From: Acidobacteriaceae bacterium | GTDB lineage: Bacteria; Acidobacteriota; Terriglobia; Terriglobales; Acidobacteriaceae | DNA: 8,229 nucleotides | Direction: 5' to 3' | Assembly (NCBI GenBank): GCA_003133425.1 | Contig: PKXI01000166.1 | Coordinates: 8,316-16,544 of the forward strand | Part shown: positions 1 through 6,291 of the stretch, one piece after another | Layout of the letters: each line of letters begins with the position of its first letter | Position numbering within the stretch: position 1 is the stretch's first letter | Notes under the pieces: model-generated | Told to the model about the DNA's origin: nothing | The model's database searches: none | The model's input: the letters and a program-made list of their open reading frames with translations, nothing else | Translations under genes and position numbers: made by a program

Positions 1-65
1 CACAAAGGATGGGGCACCCGAAGTTGTGATAACACTCAACTCGAAAATGCATCAGGTTCTCGACA

Positions 66-467
66 ATGATCCGCAACTCCAGCGCAAGCGGAGGCAGCGT
101 GCAGCAAGAAGCAAATCCCAAAGACTGGCCGGAAGAGCTTGATGCATTGCGCGCCGCGCCCAGGCATCATGTTCTTCTGTTGGAGAATGAGGCTGTGCGT
201 GTGCTCGACACGAGAGTTGCGCCGGGAGAAACGGTTCCACTGCACACGCATCAATGGCCGAGCGCTCTTTACATCATGAGCTGGAGCGACTTTGTGCGCC
301 GCAACGGTGAGGGCAAGGTTGTGGTGGATAGCCGTGCAGGCCGGAAGTTGCCTGAGGGGAGTGCGTTGTGGTCAGGGCCGCTGCCGCCGCACACGCTTGA
401 GAGCGTGGGCACGTCGGAGCTGCGCGTAATCAGCGTTGAAGTGAAAAGCGGTGTGATGGGCGGCTGA
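66..467 (+). CDS. Small single-domain cupin protein
   Basis: Encodes 133 residues forming one cupin-type beta-barrel; no signal peptide or membrane segment is visible, so it is probably cytosolic. The motif region has a G-E-T-V-P-L-H-T-H-Q-W stretch (about residues 54-64), where the HxH pair would be metal ligands, followed by SALYIMSWSDFV. A second cupin-motif region is LWSGPLPPHTLESVG, and the protein ends with RVISVEVK. The substrate is unknown; cupins range from dioxygenases and isomerases to binding proteins. No ribosome binding site precedes the ATG at 66. An in-frame GTG at 99 has GGAGG four bases upstream and could be the true start, shortening the protein by 11 residues. The frame is closed by a TAA at 30-32, so it does not continue leftwards. 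It converges on the second cupin with only a short gap. Coding status is fairly sure; function is not. Confidence 0.8.
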   Translation: MIRNSSASGGSVQQEANPKDWPEELDALRAAPRHHVLLLENEAVRVLDTRVAPGETVPLHTHQWPSALYIMSWSDFVRRNGEGKVVVDSRAGRKLPEGSALWSGPLPPHTLESVGTSELRVISVEVKSGVMGG

Positions 468-510
468 GGCTGGCTCTTACACCTTGATTGGCGGGCCGAC
501 GTACTGCATG

Positions 511-1023
511 TCATATCGGCTGAAGACTTCCGCATCCATGGCGGGCCCATTCGGGATAGCGATGGCGCGGAAGAACTCTTCCATCTAGCCCGCGGGGGGT
601 GAACGAGATGAGCATGCGTCCCGGCTTTTCGCCGACTCCAGAGAATCCGTGGGGAATCATGCGCGGGCCCAGAACGGATTCGCCAGCATGCAGCAGCTTG
701 CGCTCGTCGCCTACCTGGAAAAGCACCGAGCCCTCCATGACATAGAACCATTCATCCTGATGCAGGTGGAGGTGCACCGGAGGACCACCCTTGAGGAGAT
801 TCTCGTGTTCAATCGCGAAGAGCGCGCCGTTTGTGTCGCGGGTTGCAACCTTGAAAAGGATGGAACTGAATCCGAGCGAGTGCGAAGCTCCGAAGCGATC
901 CTGACCCGAGCCGACGACATGAATTTCGCTTGCGGGCTGGGCGGCTTGTTCGAGTGCGAAATTCTTAAGGGAAGCGGCGGGAAGCATGGCGCTTGCGGCT
1001 TTGAGAAAGGAACGGCGTTGCAT
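511..1023 (-). CDS. Cupin-domain protein with Tat-like signal, C-terminus frameshifted (possible pseudogene)
   Basis: As it reads here the product has 170 residues. The N-terminus MQRRSFLKAASAM has a twin-arginine pattern (R3-R4-S-F-L-K) followed by a hydrophobic Ala/Leu-rich stretch, which suggests Tat export to the periplasm. The cupin core is intact: a motif-1-like segment PPVHLHLHQDEWFYVMEG with HxH and downstream Glu, and a motif-2-like segment AGESVLGPRMIPHGF. I chose the ATG at 1023 because GGAGGT (complement 1028-1033) sits just upstream; the in-frame ATG at 1035 overlaps that site and is unlikely. After FTP (residue 143) the reading frame turns into Arg-rich residues unlike a cupin tail. 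A natural-looking tail (MEEFFRAIAIPNGPAMD... to PPIKV, complement 477-584) lies in another frame. The gene is therefore probably frameshifted, unless this is a sequencing error. Function beyond a metal-binding cupin is unknown. Confidence 0.7.
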   Translation of the reverse strand: MQRRSFLKAASAMLPAASLKNFALEQAAQPASEIHVVGSGQDRFGASHSLGFSSILFKVATRDTNGALFAIEHENLLKGGPPVHLHLHQDEWFYVMEGSVLFQVGDERKLLHAGESVLGPRMIPHGFSGVGEKPGRMLISFTPRGLDGRVLPRHRYPEWARHGCGSLQPI

Positions 1024-1027
1024 GGAT

Positions 1028-1033
1028 ACCTCC
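1028..1033 (-). promoter_or_regulatory. Ribosome binding site fixing the start of the Tat-like cupin
   Basis: GGAGGT is read on the minus strand, four bases before the ATG at 1023 (five from GGAGG). It lies inside the alternative longer frame that would start at 1035, which argues for the shorter protein beginning MQRRSFLK, with the twin arginines right at the N-terminus as expected for a Tat signal. Confidence 0.6.
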
Positions 1034-1059
1034 ATTGATGTGAGGGGAGTACTGGATCG

Positions 1060-1075
1060 GTTGAATCACTTCAAC
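1060..1075. promoter_or_regulatory. Perfect short palindrome upstream of the Tat-like cupin, candidate operator
   Basis: GTTGAA-TCAC-TTCAAC is a perfect 6-bp inverted repeat with a 4-base centre, lying 37-52 bases upstream of the ATG at 1023. A second inverted repeat, TTCGGTT/AACCGAA (1094-1100 and 1121-1127, 20-base spacing), lies further upstream. The position fits a repressor or activator site near the promoter. No recognisable -35/-10 pair was found and no regulator gene is in the window. Chance palindromes of this size do occur, so this is tentative. Confidence 0.25.
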
Positions 1076-1225
1076 TTGGCCCGCGGGTGAATGTTCGGTT
1101 TAGGGAAGCATGAGGGGAAGAACCGAAAATTCTGGCCCTGCGACGAGAGAATAAATCCCCATGGGCCAGGCGCGCCATCTTTTTCGCATGCGCCTTGGTA
1201 CGCTCAGACGGTGTCCGGTACCGCC

Positions 1226-1414
1226 CTAGTGGATTAGGGGCAGGAGACTCGAGTAATCGTCGGTCCAGAGATGGACGCTGGGATCTTTCACGGGCACTCG
1301 AATGCGATTTCTTACTTCCGGCAGCGAGAAGAATTTGTCATTGTCAGTGAGCAGCATCCATGGGGCTGTGTGCGCGTCGCCGAAAAGAGATCTCGAACCG
1401 CTCAATTGGAAACT
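1226..1414 (-). pseudogene. C-terminal remnant of a spermidine-synthase-like protein
   Basis: On the minus strand a frame without a plausible start runs from just after a TAG (complement 1415-1417) to a TAG at complement 1226-1228, giving about 62 codons. The translation includes LFGDAHTAPWMLLTDNDKFF and ends LWTDDYSSLLPLIH. The W-T-D-D-Y-S-x-L ending resembles the C-terminal segment of spermidine-synthase-like (often membrane-fused) methyltransferase-fold proteins; this is recalled family resemblance, not a search result. Nothing upstream in frame continues the protein: purF ends at 1463 and the remaining gap is 48 bases. It is most likely a leftover of a deleted gene. The identity is tentative, but the protein-like character of the stretch is fairly clear. 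Confidence 0.4.
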
Positions 1415-1462
1415 CTAGCACTGGACCTGTGAATCGGTCGTGGGCTAAAGATCTGCGGTGGA

Positions 1463-2968
1463 TTAGATGGTGACGGCTGCCGGCAGAATCTCATCCACAT
1501 CGACCCACTGTGTCGGGTAGTTGCCGGTGTAGCAGGCGGTACAGTACCCGTTATGCTCCTCGCCGTCGCAAGATTTGAGCAGTCCTTCGAGCGAAAGGTA
1601 CGCCAATGAATCGGCTTCAATGAAGCGGCGAATCTCTTCGATGGAGTTGTTGGCGGCGATAAGTTCGCGCTTGCTCGGAGTGTCTACGCCGTAGAAGCAC
1701 GGCGAAATTGTCGGCGGGCAACTGATGCGGAGATGAACTTCCTTTGCTCCGGCACCGCGGACCATGCGCACGATCTTCCGGCTTGTCGTTCCGCGGATGA
1801 TGGAGTCGTCGATGAGAATGACGCGCTTGCCCTCGAGGAGATTGCGCACAGGGTTGAGCTTGAGGCGGACGCCGAAGTCGCGTACGCGCTGCTCGGGCTC
1901 AATGAAGGTGCGGCCAACGTAGTGGTTGCGAATGAGGCCGAGACGGAAGCGGATTCCGCTCTCTTCCGCGTAGCCCAGCGCAGCCGTCACGCCGGAGTCG
2001 GGGACGGGGACAACCAGGTCCGCGGGAACGCCGGATTCGCGTGCAAGCTGGCGGCCCATCTGGTCGCGGCTCTCCTGCACCCAGCGGCCGAAGATGCGGC
2101 TGTCGGGCCGCGCGAAGTAGACGTGCTCAAAGATGCAACTGGTTTGCTTTACGCCGGTGGAGTACTGGCGGCTGGTCACGCCGTCTTCAGTAACCATAAC
2201 CAGTTCGCCGGGGAGAACGTCGCGTAGATATTCGGCGCGAAGCAGATCGAACGCGCATGTTTCGCTGGCAAAGATGATGGTGTCGGCCGCGCCGGGATTC
2301 TTGATGCGGCCCATTGAAAGTGGCCGGAAGCCGCGGGGATCGCGGGCTGCGAAGATGCGGTCGCGCGTCATCATCACGATAGAGAAAGCGCCGTCGACCT
2401 GCGAGAGCGAGTCGGCGATTGCGTCTACAAGGGTCGACGATTTCGAGTGTGCGATGAGCTGAACAATGATTTCGGAATCTGACGTGGTTTGGAAATAAGC
2501 CCCGTCGCGTTCCAGGCGTGTGCGGATATTGCCCAGGTTGACCAGGTTGCCGTTGTGCGCGATGGCGATGAGGCCCTTGGTGGAGTCGACGCGAATCGGC
2601 TGCGCATTCAGCAGTGCCGAATCTCCTGTCGTCGAGTAGCGGGTGTGGCCGATGGCCATGGTGCCGGGAAGCTTGGCAAGTACGTCGTCGGTGAAAATCT
2701 CAGACACCAGGCCCATGCCCTTGATGTTCGCGAGATGCTGCCCATCTGCGGTCGCGATGCCGGCCGACTCCTGGCCGCGATGCTGCAGGGCGTAAAGGCC
2801 GAGATAAGCCTGGCGTGCAGCGTCATGGTGGCCGTGAATGGCGACCACGCCGCATTCTTCGTGGAGCTTGTCGCCTTCGGCGACAGTGGACAGTGGACAG
2901 TGGTCAGTGGTCAGTTGCCCAGTGGAATCCTCGACGCCGATGACTCCCTGGCAGAGGAGCTTTATCAT
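1463..2968 (-). CDS. purF: Amidophosphoribosyltransferase (glutamine PRPP amidotransferase)
   Basis: Catalyses the first committed step of de novo purine synthesis: PRPP plus glutamine gives 5-phosphoribosylamine, glutamate and pyrophosphate, in the cytosol. The product is 501 residues. The N-terminal Ntn-hydrolase glutaminase domain begins at the catalytic Cys39 in [11 protein letters not shown], exposed after propeptide cleavage, with [26 protein letters not shown] and RDPRGFRPL motifs. The C-terminal phosphoribosyltransferase domain carries the PRPP loop [14 protein letters not shown]. Cysteines in [18 protein letters not shown] and YCTACYTGN match the four Fe-S ligands of the Bacillus-type enzyme. 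The start at 2968 is preferred because its ATG overlaps the purL TGA (ATGA), implying translational coupling; the frame is open further upstream but only inside purL. The propeptide is unusually long (38 residues against about 11 in the Bacillus enzyme) because a tandem repeat is embedded in it. The family call is certain. Confidence 0.97.
   Translation of the reverse strand: MIKLLCQGVIGVEDSTGQLTTDHCPLSTVAEGDKLHEECGVVAIHGHHDAARQAYLGLYALQHRGQESAGIATADGQHLANIKGMGLVSEIFTDDVLAKLPGTMAIGHTRYSTTGDSALLNAQPIRVDSTKGLIAIAHNGNLVNLGNIRTRLERDGAYFQTTSDSEIIVQLIAHSKSSTLVDAIADSLSQVDGAFSIVMMTRDRIFAARDPRGFRPLSMGRIKNPGAADTIIFASETCAFDLLRAEYLRDVLPGELVMVTEDGVTSRQYSTGVKQTSCIFEHVYFARPDSRIFGRWVQESRDQMGRQLARESGVPADLVVPVPDSGVTAALGYAEESGIRFRLGLIRNHYVGRTFIEPEQRVRDFGVRLKLNPVRNLLEGKRVILIDDSIIRGTTSRKIVRMVRGAGAKEVHLRISCPPTISPCFYGVDTPSKRELIAANNSIEEIRRFIEADSLAYLSLEGLLKSCDGEEHNGYCTACYTGNYPTQWVDVDEILPAAVTI
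2884..2926. repeat. Tandem 7-bp repeat (CAGTGGA/T) inside the purF propeptide
   Basis: On the plus strand CAGTGGA, CAGTGGA, CAGTGGT, CAGTGGT and the degenerate CAGTTGC follow one another with an exact 7-bp period (2884-2918), then another CAGTGGA at 2920-2926. Read on the coding (minus) strand it gives [15 protein letters not shown] within the purF N-terminus. Seven is not a multiple of three, so successive units encode different residues, which marks this as DNA-level repeat insertion rather than a protein repeat. I recall similar GGTCAGTGGTCAGT-type short repeats scattered in various bacterial genomes; that is memory, not a search. Confidence 0.8.
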
Positions 2969-5424
2969 GCGGTGACCTCGCCGTGGAGAGTGGCTTCCAA
3001 AGCGGAGGACCAAGGCGCGCGGAGAGAGGCGAGTGATGCGGAGATCATGGGCTGTCGATAGACGTTGATTTCCAGGCGGTTGCCGCCGGTGGTGCCGATG
3101 CGTGCGGCGAAGTAGCCATACTGATCGGCCAACTCTTCAATCGCTTCCACCTGGTTAGGCTCGGAGGTAACGAGCAGGGTGGATGCAGGTTCCGCGAATA
3201 GGCCGAAGAGAGGATGAACCATCAAAGACTGATCCTGCTCCACTGTCGCGCCAATTCCCAAGGGGAATCCAGCCTGCGCAAGTGCAACAGCGATGCCGCC
3301 GTCGGAGACGTCGCGGGCGGATTGAAGCAGTTGGCTGTCGGCCAGCACGGCAAGCAGCGTGTGCAGATCGGCTTCGGCATCCAGGTCGAGCGGAGGAGGC
3401 TGGCCCCACAAGCCGCCGAGGACAACGCTCGCATACTCCGAGGAGCCAAAGACGACCAGTTCCGCGGTTGCTGAGGCTTCAGTCTCCGCGTCGTCTTCGG
3501 GGTGAGTGACCGCCTGATCCTCAAGTGCGGGCGCCAGCGGGTTGGGACTGCTTTCCACCCGATCCGGATGACGCGGCACTGCGAGGTCAGGGTCAGGCTG
3601 TTCGCCGGCAGGGATGGGCCAGAGCAGCAGGATGGCGTCGCCACCACGCTGAAAGTGTGCGGGGACGGCCTTGGTAACATCGTCGAGAATTCCGACGATT
3701 CCGAGAACCGGTGTGGGATAGATCCCCTCGCCGCGCGTTTCGTTGTAGAGGGAAACATTGCCGCCGGTGATGGGCGTCGAAAGGGCGGTGCAGGCTTCGG
3801 CGATCCCGTCGATGGCCGCCGAAAGCTGGGCCATGATCTCGGGCTTCTCAGGGTTGCCGAAGTTGAGGCAGTTGGTGGCGGCCACTGGAGTTGCGCCGGT
3901 GCAGGCGACTTTGCGGGCAGCTTCGGCCACAGCGTGCATGGCCCCAAGCTTGGGATCGAGATACGCCCAGCGGCCATTACCGTCGAGCGCCATCGAAAGT
4001 CCGCGTTCGTGGCCCTGCGTGCCCGTTCCCTTGATGCGCATCACGCCGCCTTCGCCGCCGGGACCGATAACGGTGTTGGTCTGCACCATGGTGTCGTACT
4101 GCTCGTGCACCCAGCGCTTGGAACAGACGTTGGCGCTTGAGAGCAGCTTGATCAGGTCCGCCGTGAAGTCGCGATCTTCAGCCAACTGTGCCTGGACTGC
4201 TTCAGAGGGCACCGGCGGTGCAGGGCACTTCCATGTGCCGACGGGGCGGTTGTAAAGCGGCGCATCGTCGGTAAGGGACTGGTTTGGAATGTCGGCAACG
4301 AGGACACCGTGATGGCGGATGCGGAGTCGAGGCTCCGACTTGACCGTGCCGACGATGACGCCATCGAGGCCCCACTTCTCAAAAACGCGGAGGACTTCGT
4401 TTTCGCGGCCATTTTCCGCCACCAGCAACATGCGCTCCTGGCTCTCGGAAAGCATGATTTCGTAGGAGGTCATGCCGGTTTCGCGCTGAGGAACGAGATC
4501 GAGTTCGACGTCGAGGCCAACACCGCCGCGGGCACCCATCTCGCAGGTGGAGCAAGTCAGTCCCGCAGCGCCCATATCCTGAATGCCGACAATCGCGCCG
4601 GTTTGCATGGCCTCAAGGCAGGCTTCGAGCAACAGCTTCTCCATGAACGGGTCGCCGACCTGCACATTGGGCCGCTTGGCCTCGGTTCCCGCGTGGAACT
4701 CCTCAGAGGCCATGGTTGCGCCGTGAATGCCGTCGCGCCCCGTCTTCGCTCCTACATATATGACGGGGTTGCCGGTACCGCTGGCCTTGCCGTAAAAAAT
4801 CTCATCGATACGAACCATGCCGAGGGCAAACGCGTTGACTAGCGGGTTGCCGCTGTAGCAGGCCTCGAACTTGGTTTCGCCGCCCAGGTTGGGGACGCCA
4901 AAGCAGTTGCCGTAACCGGCGATACCGCTCACCACGCCCTCAACAATGGAGTGATTTTTGGCAACCAGTTCCGGTTCCGCGGCGCCAGGCTCGATGGGCC
5001 CAAACCGCAGCGAGTCCATCACAGCCAGCGGACGTGCGCCCATGGTGAAGATGTCGCGGAGAATTCCGCCCACGCCCGTTGCCGCGCCCTGGAACGGCTC
5101 GATGTAGCTGGGGTGGTTGTGACTCTCGATCTTGAAGGCGCAGGCCCAGCCATCGCCCACGTCAATGATGCCGGCATTCTCGCCTGGACCCTGGACGACG
5201 CGGTCGCTCTTGGTGGGCAGGCGCTTGAGATGAACGCGGCTGGACTTGTAGGAGCAGTGTTCGCTCCACATTACGGAGTAGATGCCGAGTTCGGTTAGTG
5301 ACGGCACACGGCCGAGCGCCGCAAGAATGCGGTTGTACTCGTCCGCGGTAATGCTGTGCTGGGCCAGCAACTGCGGGGTAACGGAGACTGGCTCTGGAAC
5401 TACTGCAGAGGGGGCAGTGGTCAT
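2965..5424 (-). CDS. purL: Phosphoribosylformylglycinamidine synthase subunit PurL (small-type)
   Basis: ATP-dependent synthase that turns FGAR into FGAM (fourth step of purine synthesis). The small-type enzyme works in a cytosolic complex with PurS and the glutaminase PurQ, neither of which is in this window. The product is 819 residues. Family hallmarks: [12 protein letters not shown] (about 52-63, with the conserved His), [14 protein letters not shown] (79-92), KIESHNHPS (98-106), [24 protein letters not shown] (109-132), [36 protein letters not shown] and [12 protein letters not shown]. Bacillus-type PurL is about 740 residues. The extra length is an N-terminal extension plus a roughly 50-residue Pro/Glu/Asp-rich insertion (about 603-654). 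The ATG at 5424 is chosen because GGAGG lies eight bases upstream; a GTG at 5427 is possible, and an ATG at 5439 overlaps the GGAGG. The stop overlaps the purF start. The call is certain. Confidence 0.97.
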   Translation of the reverse strand: MTTAPSAVVPEPVSVTPQLLAQHSITADEYNRILAALGRVPSLTELGIYSVMWSEHCSYKSSRVHLKRLPTKSDRVVQGPGENAGIIDVGDGWACAFKIESHNHPSYIEPFQGAATGVGGILRDIFTMGARPLAVMDSLRFGPIEPGAAEPELVAKNHSIVEGVVSGIAGYGNCFGVPNLGGETKFEACYSGNPLVNAFALGMVRIDEIFYGKASGTGNPVIYVGAKTGRDGIHGATMASEEFHAGTEAKRPNVQVGDPFMEKLLLEACLEAMQTGAIVGIQDMGAAGLTCSTCEMGARGGVGLDVELDLVPQRETGMTSYEIMLSESQERMLLVAENGRENEVLRVFEKWGLDGVIVGTVKSEPRLRIRHHGVLVADIPNQSLTDDAPLYNRPVGTWKCPAPPVPSEAVQAQLAEDRDFTADLIKLLSSANVCSKRWVHEQYDTMVQTNTVIGPGGEGGVMRIKGTGTQGHERGLSMALDGNGRWAYLDPKLGAMHAVAEAARKVACTGATPVAATNCLNFGNPEKPEIMAQLSAAIDGIAEACTALSTPITGGNVSLYNETRGEGIYPTPVLGIVGILDDVTKAVPAHFQRGGDAILLLWPIPAGEQPDPDLAVPRHPDRVESSPNPLAPALEDQAVTHPEDDAETEASATAELVVFGSSEYASVVLGGLWGQPPPLDLDAEADLHTLLAVLADSQLLQSARDVSDGGIAVALAQAGFPLGIGATVEQDQSLMVHPLFGLFAEPASTLLVTSEPNQVEAIEELADQYGYFAARIGTTGGNRLEINVYRQPMISASLASLRAPWSSALEATLHGEVTA

Positions 5425-5432
5425 CACGGTTG

Positions 5433-5437
5433 CCTCC
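5433..5437 (-). promoter_or_regulatory. Ribosome binding site for purL
   Basis: GGAGG on the minus strand lies eight bases before the ATG at 5424 and five before an in-frame GTG at 5427. It is contained within the ATGGAGG of the longer alternative start (5439), so the shorter PurL beginning MTTAPS is preferred. I did not find a convincing promoter or purine riboswitch in the 230 bases between purL and the tRNA. Confidence 0.55.
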
Positions 5438-5669
5438 ATTGTCGCACGGTATGCGAGATCGAGTGCCGGGTTGCAGATGTGGAAAGCGGGGACTTAACGC
5501 AGGCCGGCGAACTGCGTCTGCGCTCAATGGGCGTGCCCGCCGATGCACTTGACTGATGACATTGCGCTTGATTGAGTCTGTCGGAAGGACGGGGCAACGT
5601 TGCGGTGCCAGGTATGTAGCGCGCTCGGCGAGGCCTGTGCGATACTTTTTGAGCAGGCACCCACCCTAT

Positions 5670-5756
5670 GCCGGGATGGCGGAACTGGCAGACGCAGCGG
5701 ACTCAAAATCCGCCGATCGCAAGGTCATGGGGGTTCGACCCCCCCTCCCGGCACCA
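5670..5756 (+). tRNA. tRNA-Leu (anticodon CAA)
   Basis: The acceptor stem GCCGGGA (5670-5676) pairs with TCCCGGC (5746-5752), followed by discriminator A (5753) and an encoded CCA (5754-5756). The anticodon stem GCGGA/TCCGC (5697-5701, 5709-5713) encloses the loop CTCAAAA with anticodon CAA at 5704-5706, reading UUG. A long class II variable arm (5714-5728) and a GGGGG-TTCGACC-CCCCC T-arm (5729-5745) confirm leucine. The mature body without CCA ends at 5753. It is divergent from purL, and the DNA downstream changes character, so the tRNA 3' end is a plausible integration site for a mobile element. Confidence 0.97.
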
Positions 5757-6291
5757 TAAGCAAACATATTTAAAATCAACTAGTTGGAAGATATCGAAAT
5801 CGTTTGTGCCAAAATTGTGCCAGAAATGTGCCAGGATTGTGCCAAGCTTCCCCTTTCCGGCATCACTAAATCGACAACAATCAACGGCGAGGTTTACGAC
5901 TCGATTACCTCCAAGAACTGCAACGAGTGCCCTCGCGAACAAAGCGAATGTCAGAGGCCGAACGGCTTTCGCTCTTTTCCGGCACATGTCTCGCGCATTG
6001 CCGATGCACGATGCCTGGCATTTGCAATATCGGAGGCGAGAGGAATCGCTAAAGACTTGTCCACCTGCGAGAAGCAATCTCGTGCACTGGCGTATATTTG
6101 CATTGTTCCAAAATACCGCGGCGAAGCGATGCTGATGCCAATGGGATGTGTGGGCTAGGTTGAGTGTCGCTCGTCAGGATTCCGACTCGGCTCTTTTTCC
6201 CCGCCTAATTTACCCAGCAGAGCAATTACTGGGACTTCTCTGAATTGGGTCAGTATTTGCATTTTGTGATGATGTCGTTAGGTACAGGTAA
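5757..6291. other. 535-base stretch without a confident gene, between tRNA-Leu and the DUF2130 gene
   Basis: The stretch opens with AT-rich sequence, then four 11-bp repeats (5804-5847). A plus-strand frame from a TTG at 5784 to 6158 (124 codons, Cys-rich, with KNCNECPREQSEC) and an opposing minus-strand frame (5703-6077) are both open. Neither has a credible start signal or a recognisable domain. The minus frame reads GTILAHFWHNFGTNDF across the repeats and runs into the antisense of the tRNA, as degenerate integrase tails next to tRNA genes can do; this is a guess. An imperfect hairpin CCCAG...CTGGG is at 6213-6233. A weak promoter-like TTGGGT (6245-6250) lies upstream of the next gene. No terminator was identified. 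Confidence 0.5.
5804..5847. repeat. Four tandem 11-bp repeats (WTGTGCCARRM) beside tRNA-Leu
   Basis: TTGTGCCAAAA, TTGTGCCAGAA, ATGTGCCAGGA and TTGTGCCAAGC follow each other without gaps; the TGTGCCA core recurs at 5805, 5816, 5827 and 5838. The strict 11-bp period puts each copy on about the same face of the helix, as in iterons or arrays of protein binding sites such as integrase arm sites. They begin 48 bases after the tRNA CCA end. Function is inferred only from position and spacing. Confidence 0.75.

Noticed and set aside
649..1038. Plus-strand 129-codon frame opposite the Tat-like cupin
   Set aside because: The minus strand has clear cupin motifs, a Tat-like start and a ribosome binding site; the plus-strand translation has none.
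1733..2227. Long plus-strand frame antisense to purF
   Set aside because: It lies wholly inside the conserved purF reading frame and its translation has no protein-like motifs; it reflects GC codon bias.
3222..3977. 251-codon minus-strand frame inside purL
   Set aside because: It is an out-of-frame shadow of purL, Ser/Pro/Arg-rich and without domains, while the purL frame is fully conserved.
5641..5646. GATACT as -10 box of the tRNA-Leu promoter
   Set aside because: The distance to the tRNA is reasonable, but no -35-like hexamer lies 16-18 bases upstream, so a promoter cannot be supported.
5556..5759. Plus-strand open frame ending GMAELADAADSKSADRKVMG
   Set aside because: It is a read-through of the tRNA-Leu gene; this peptide type is a familiar artefact of translating tRNA genes.
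5804..5847. Minus-strand TGGCACA units as sigma-54 (-24) promoter elements
   Set aside because: The TGGCAC part fits, but no TTGC (-12) element stands at the required spacing from any copy, and the 11-bp tandem period explains the motif better.
5784..6158. Plus-strand Cys-rich frame of 124 codons
   Set aside because: It needs a TTG start without a good ribosome binding site, crosses the 11-bp repeats and shows no domain I recognise. It is described under the intergenic stretch instead.
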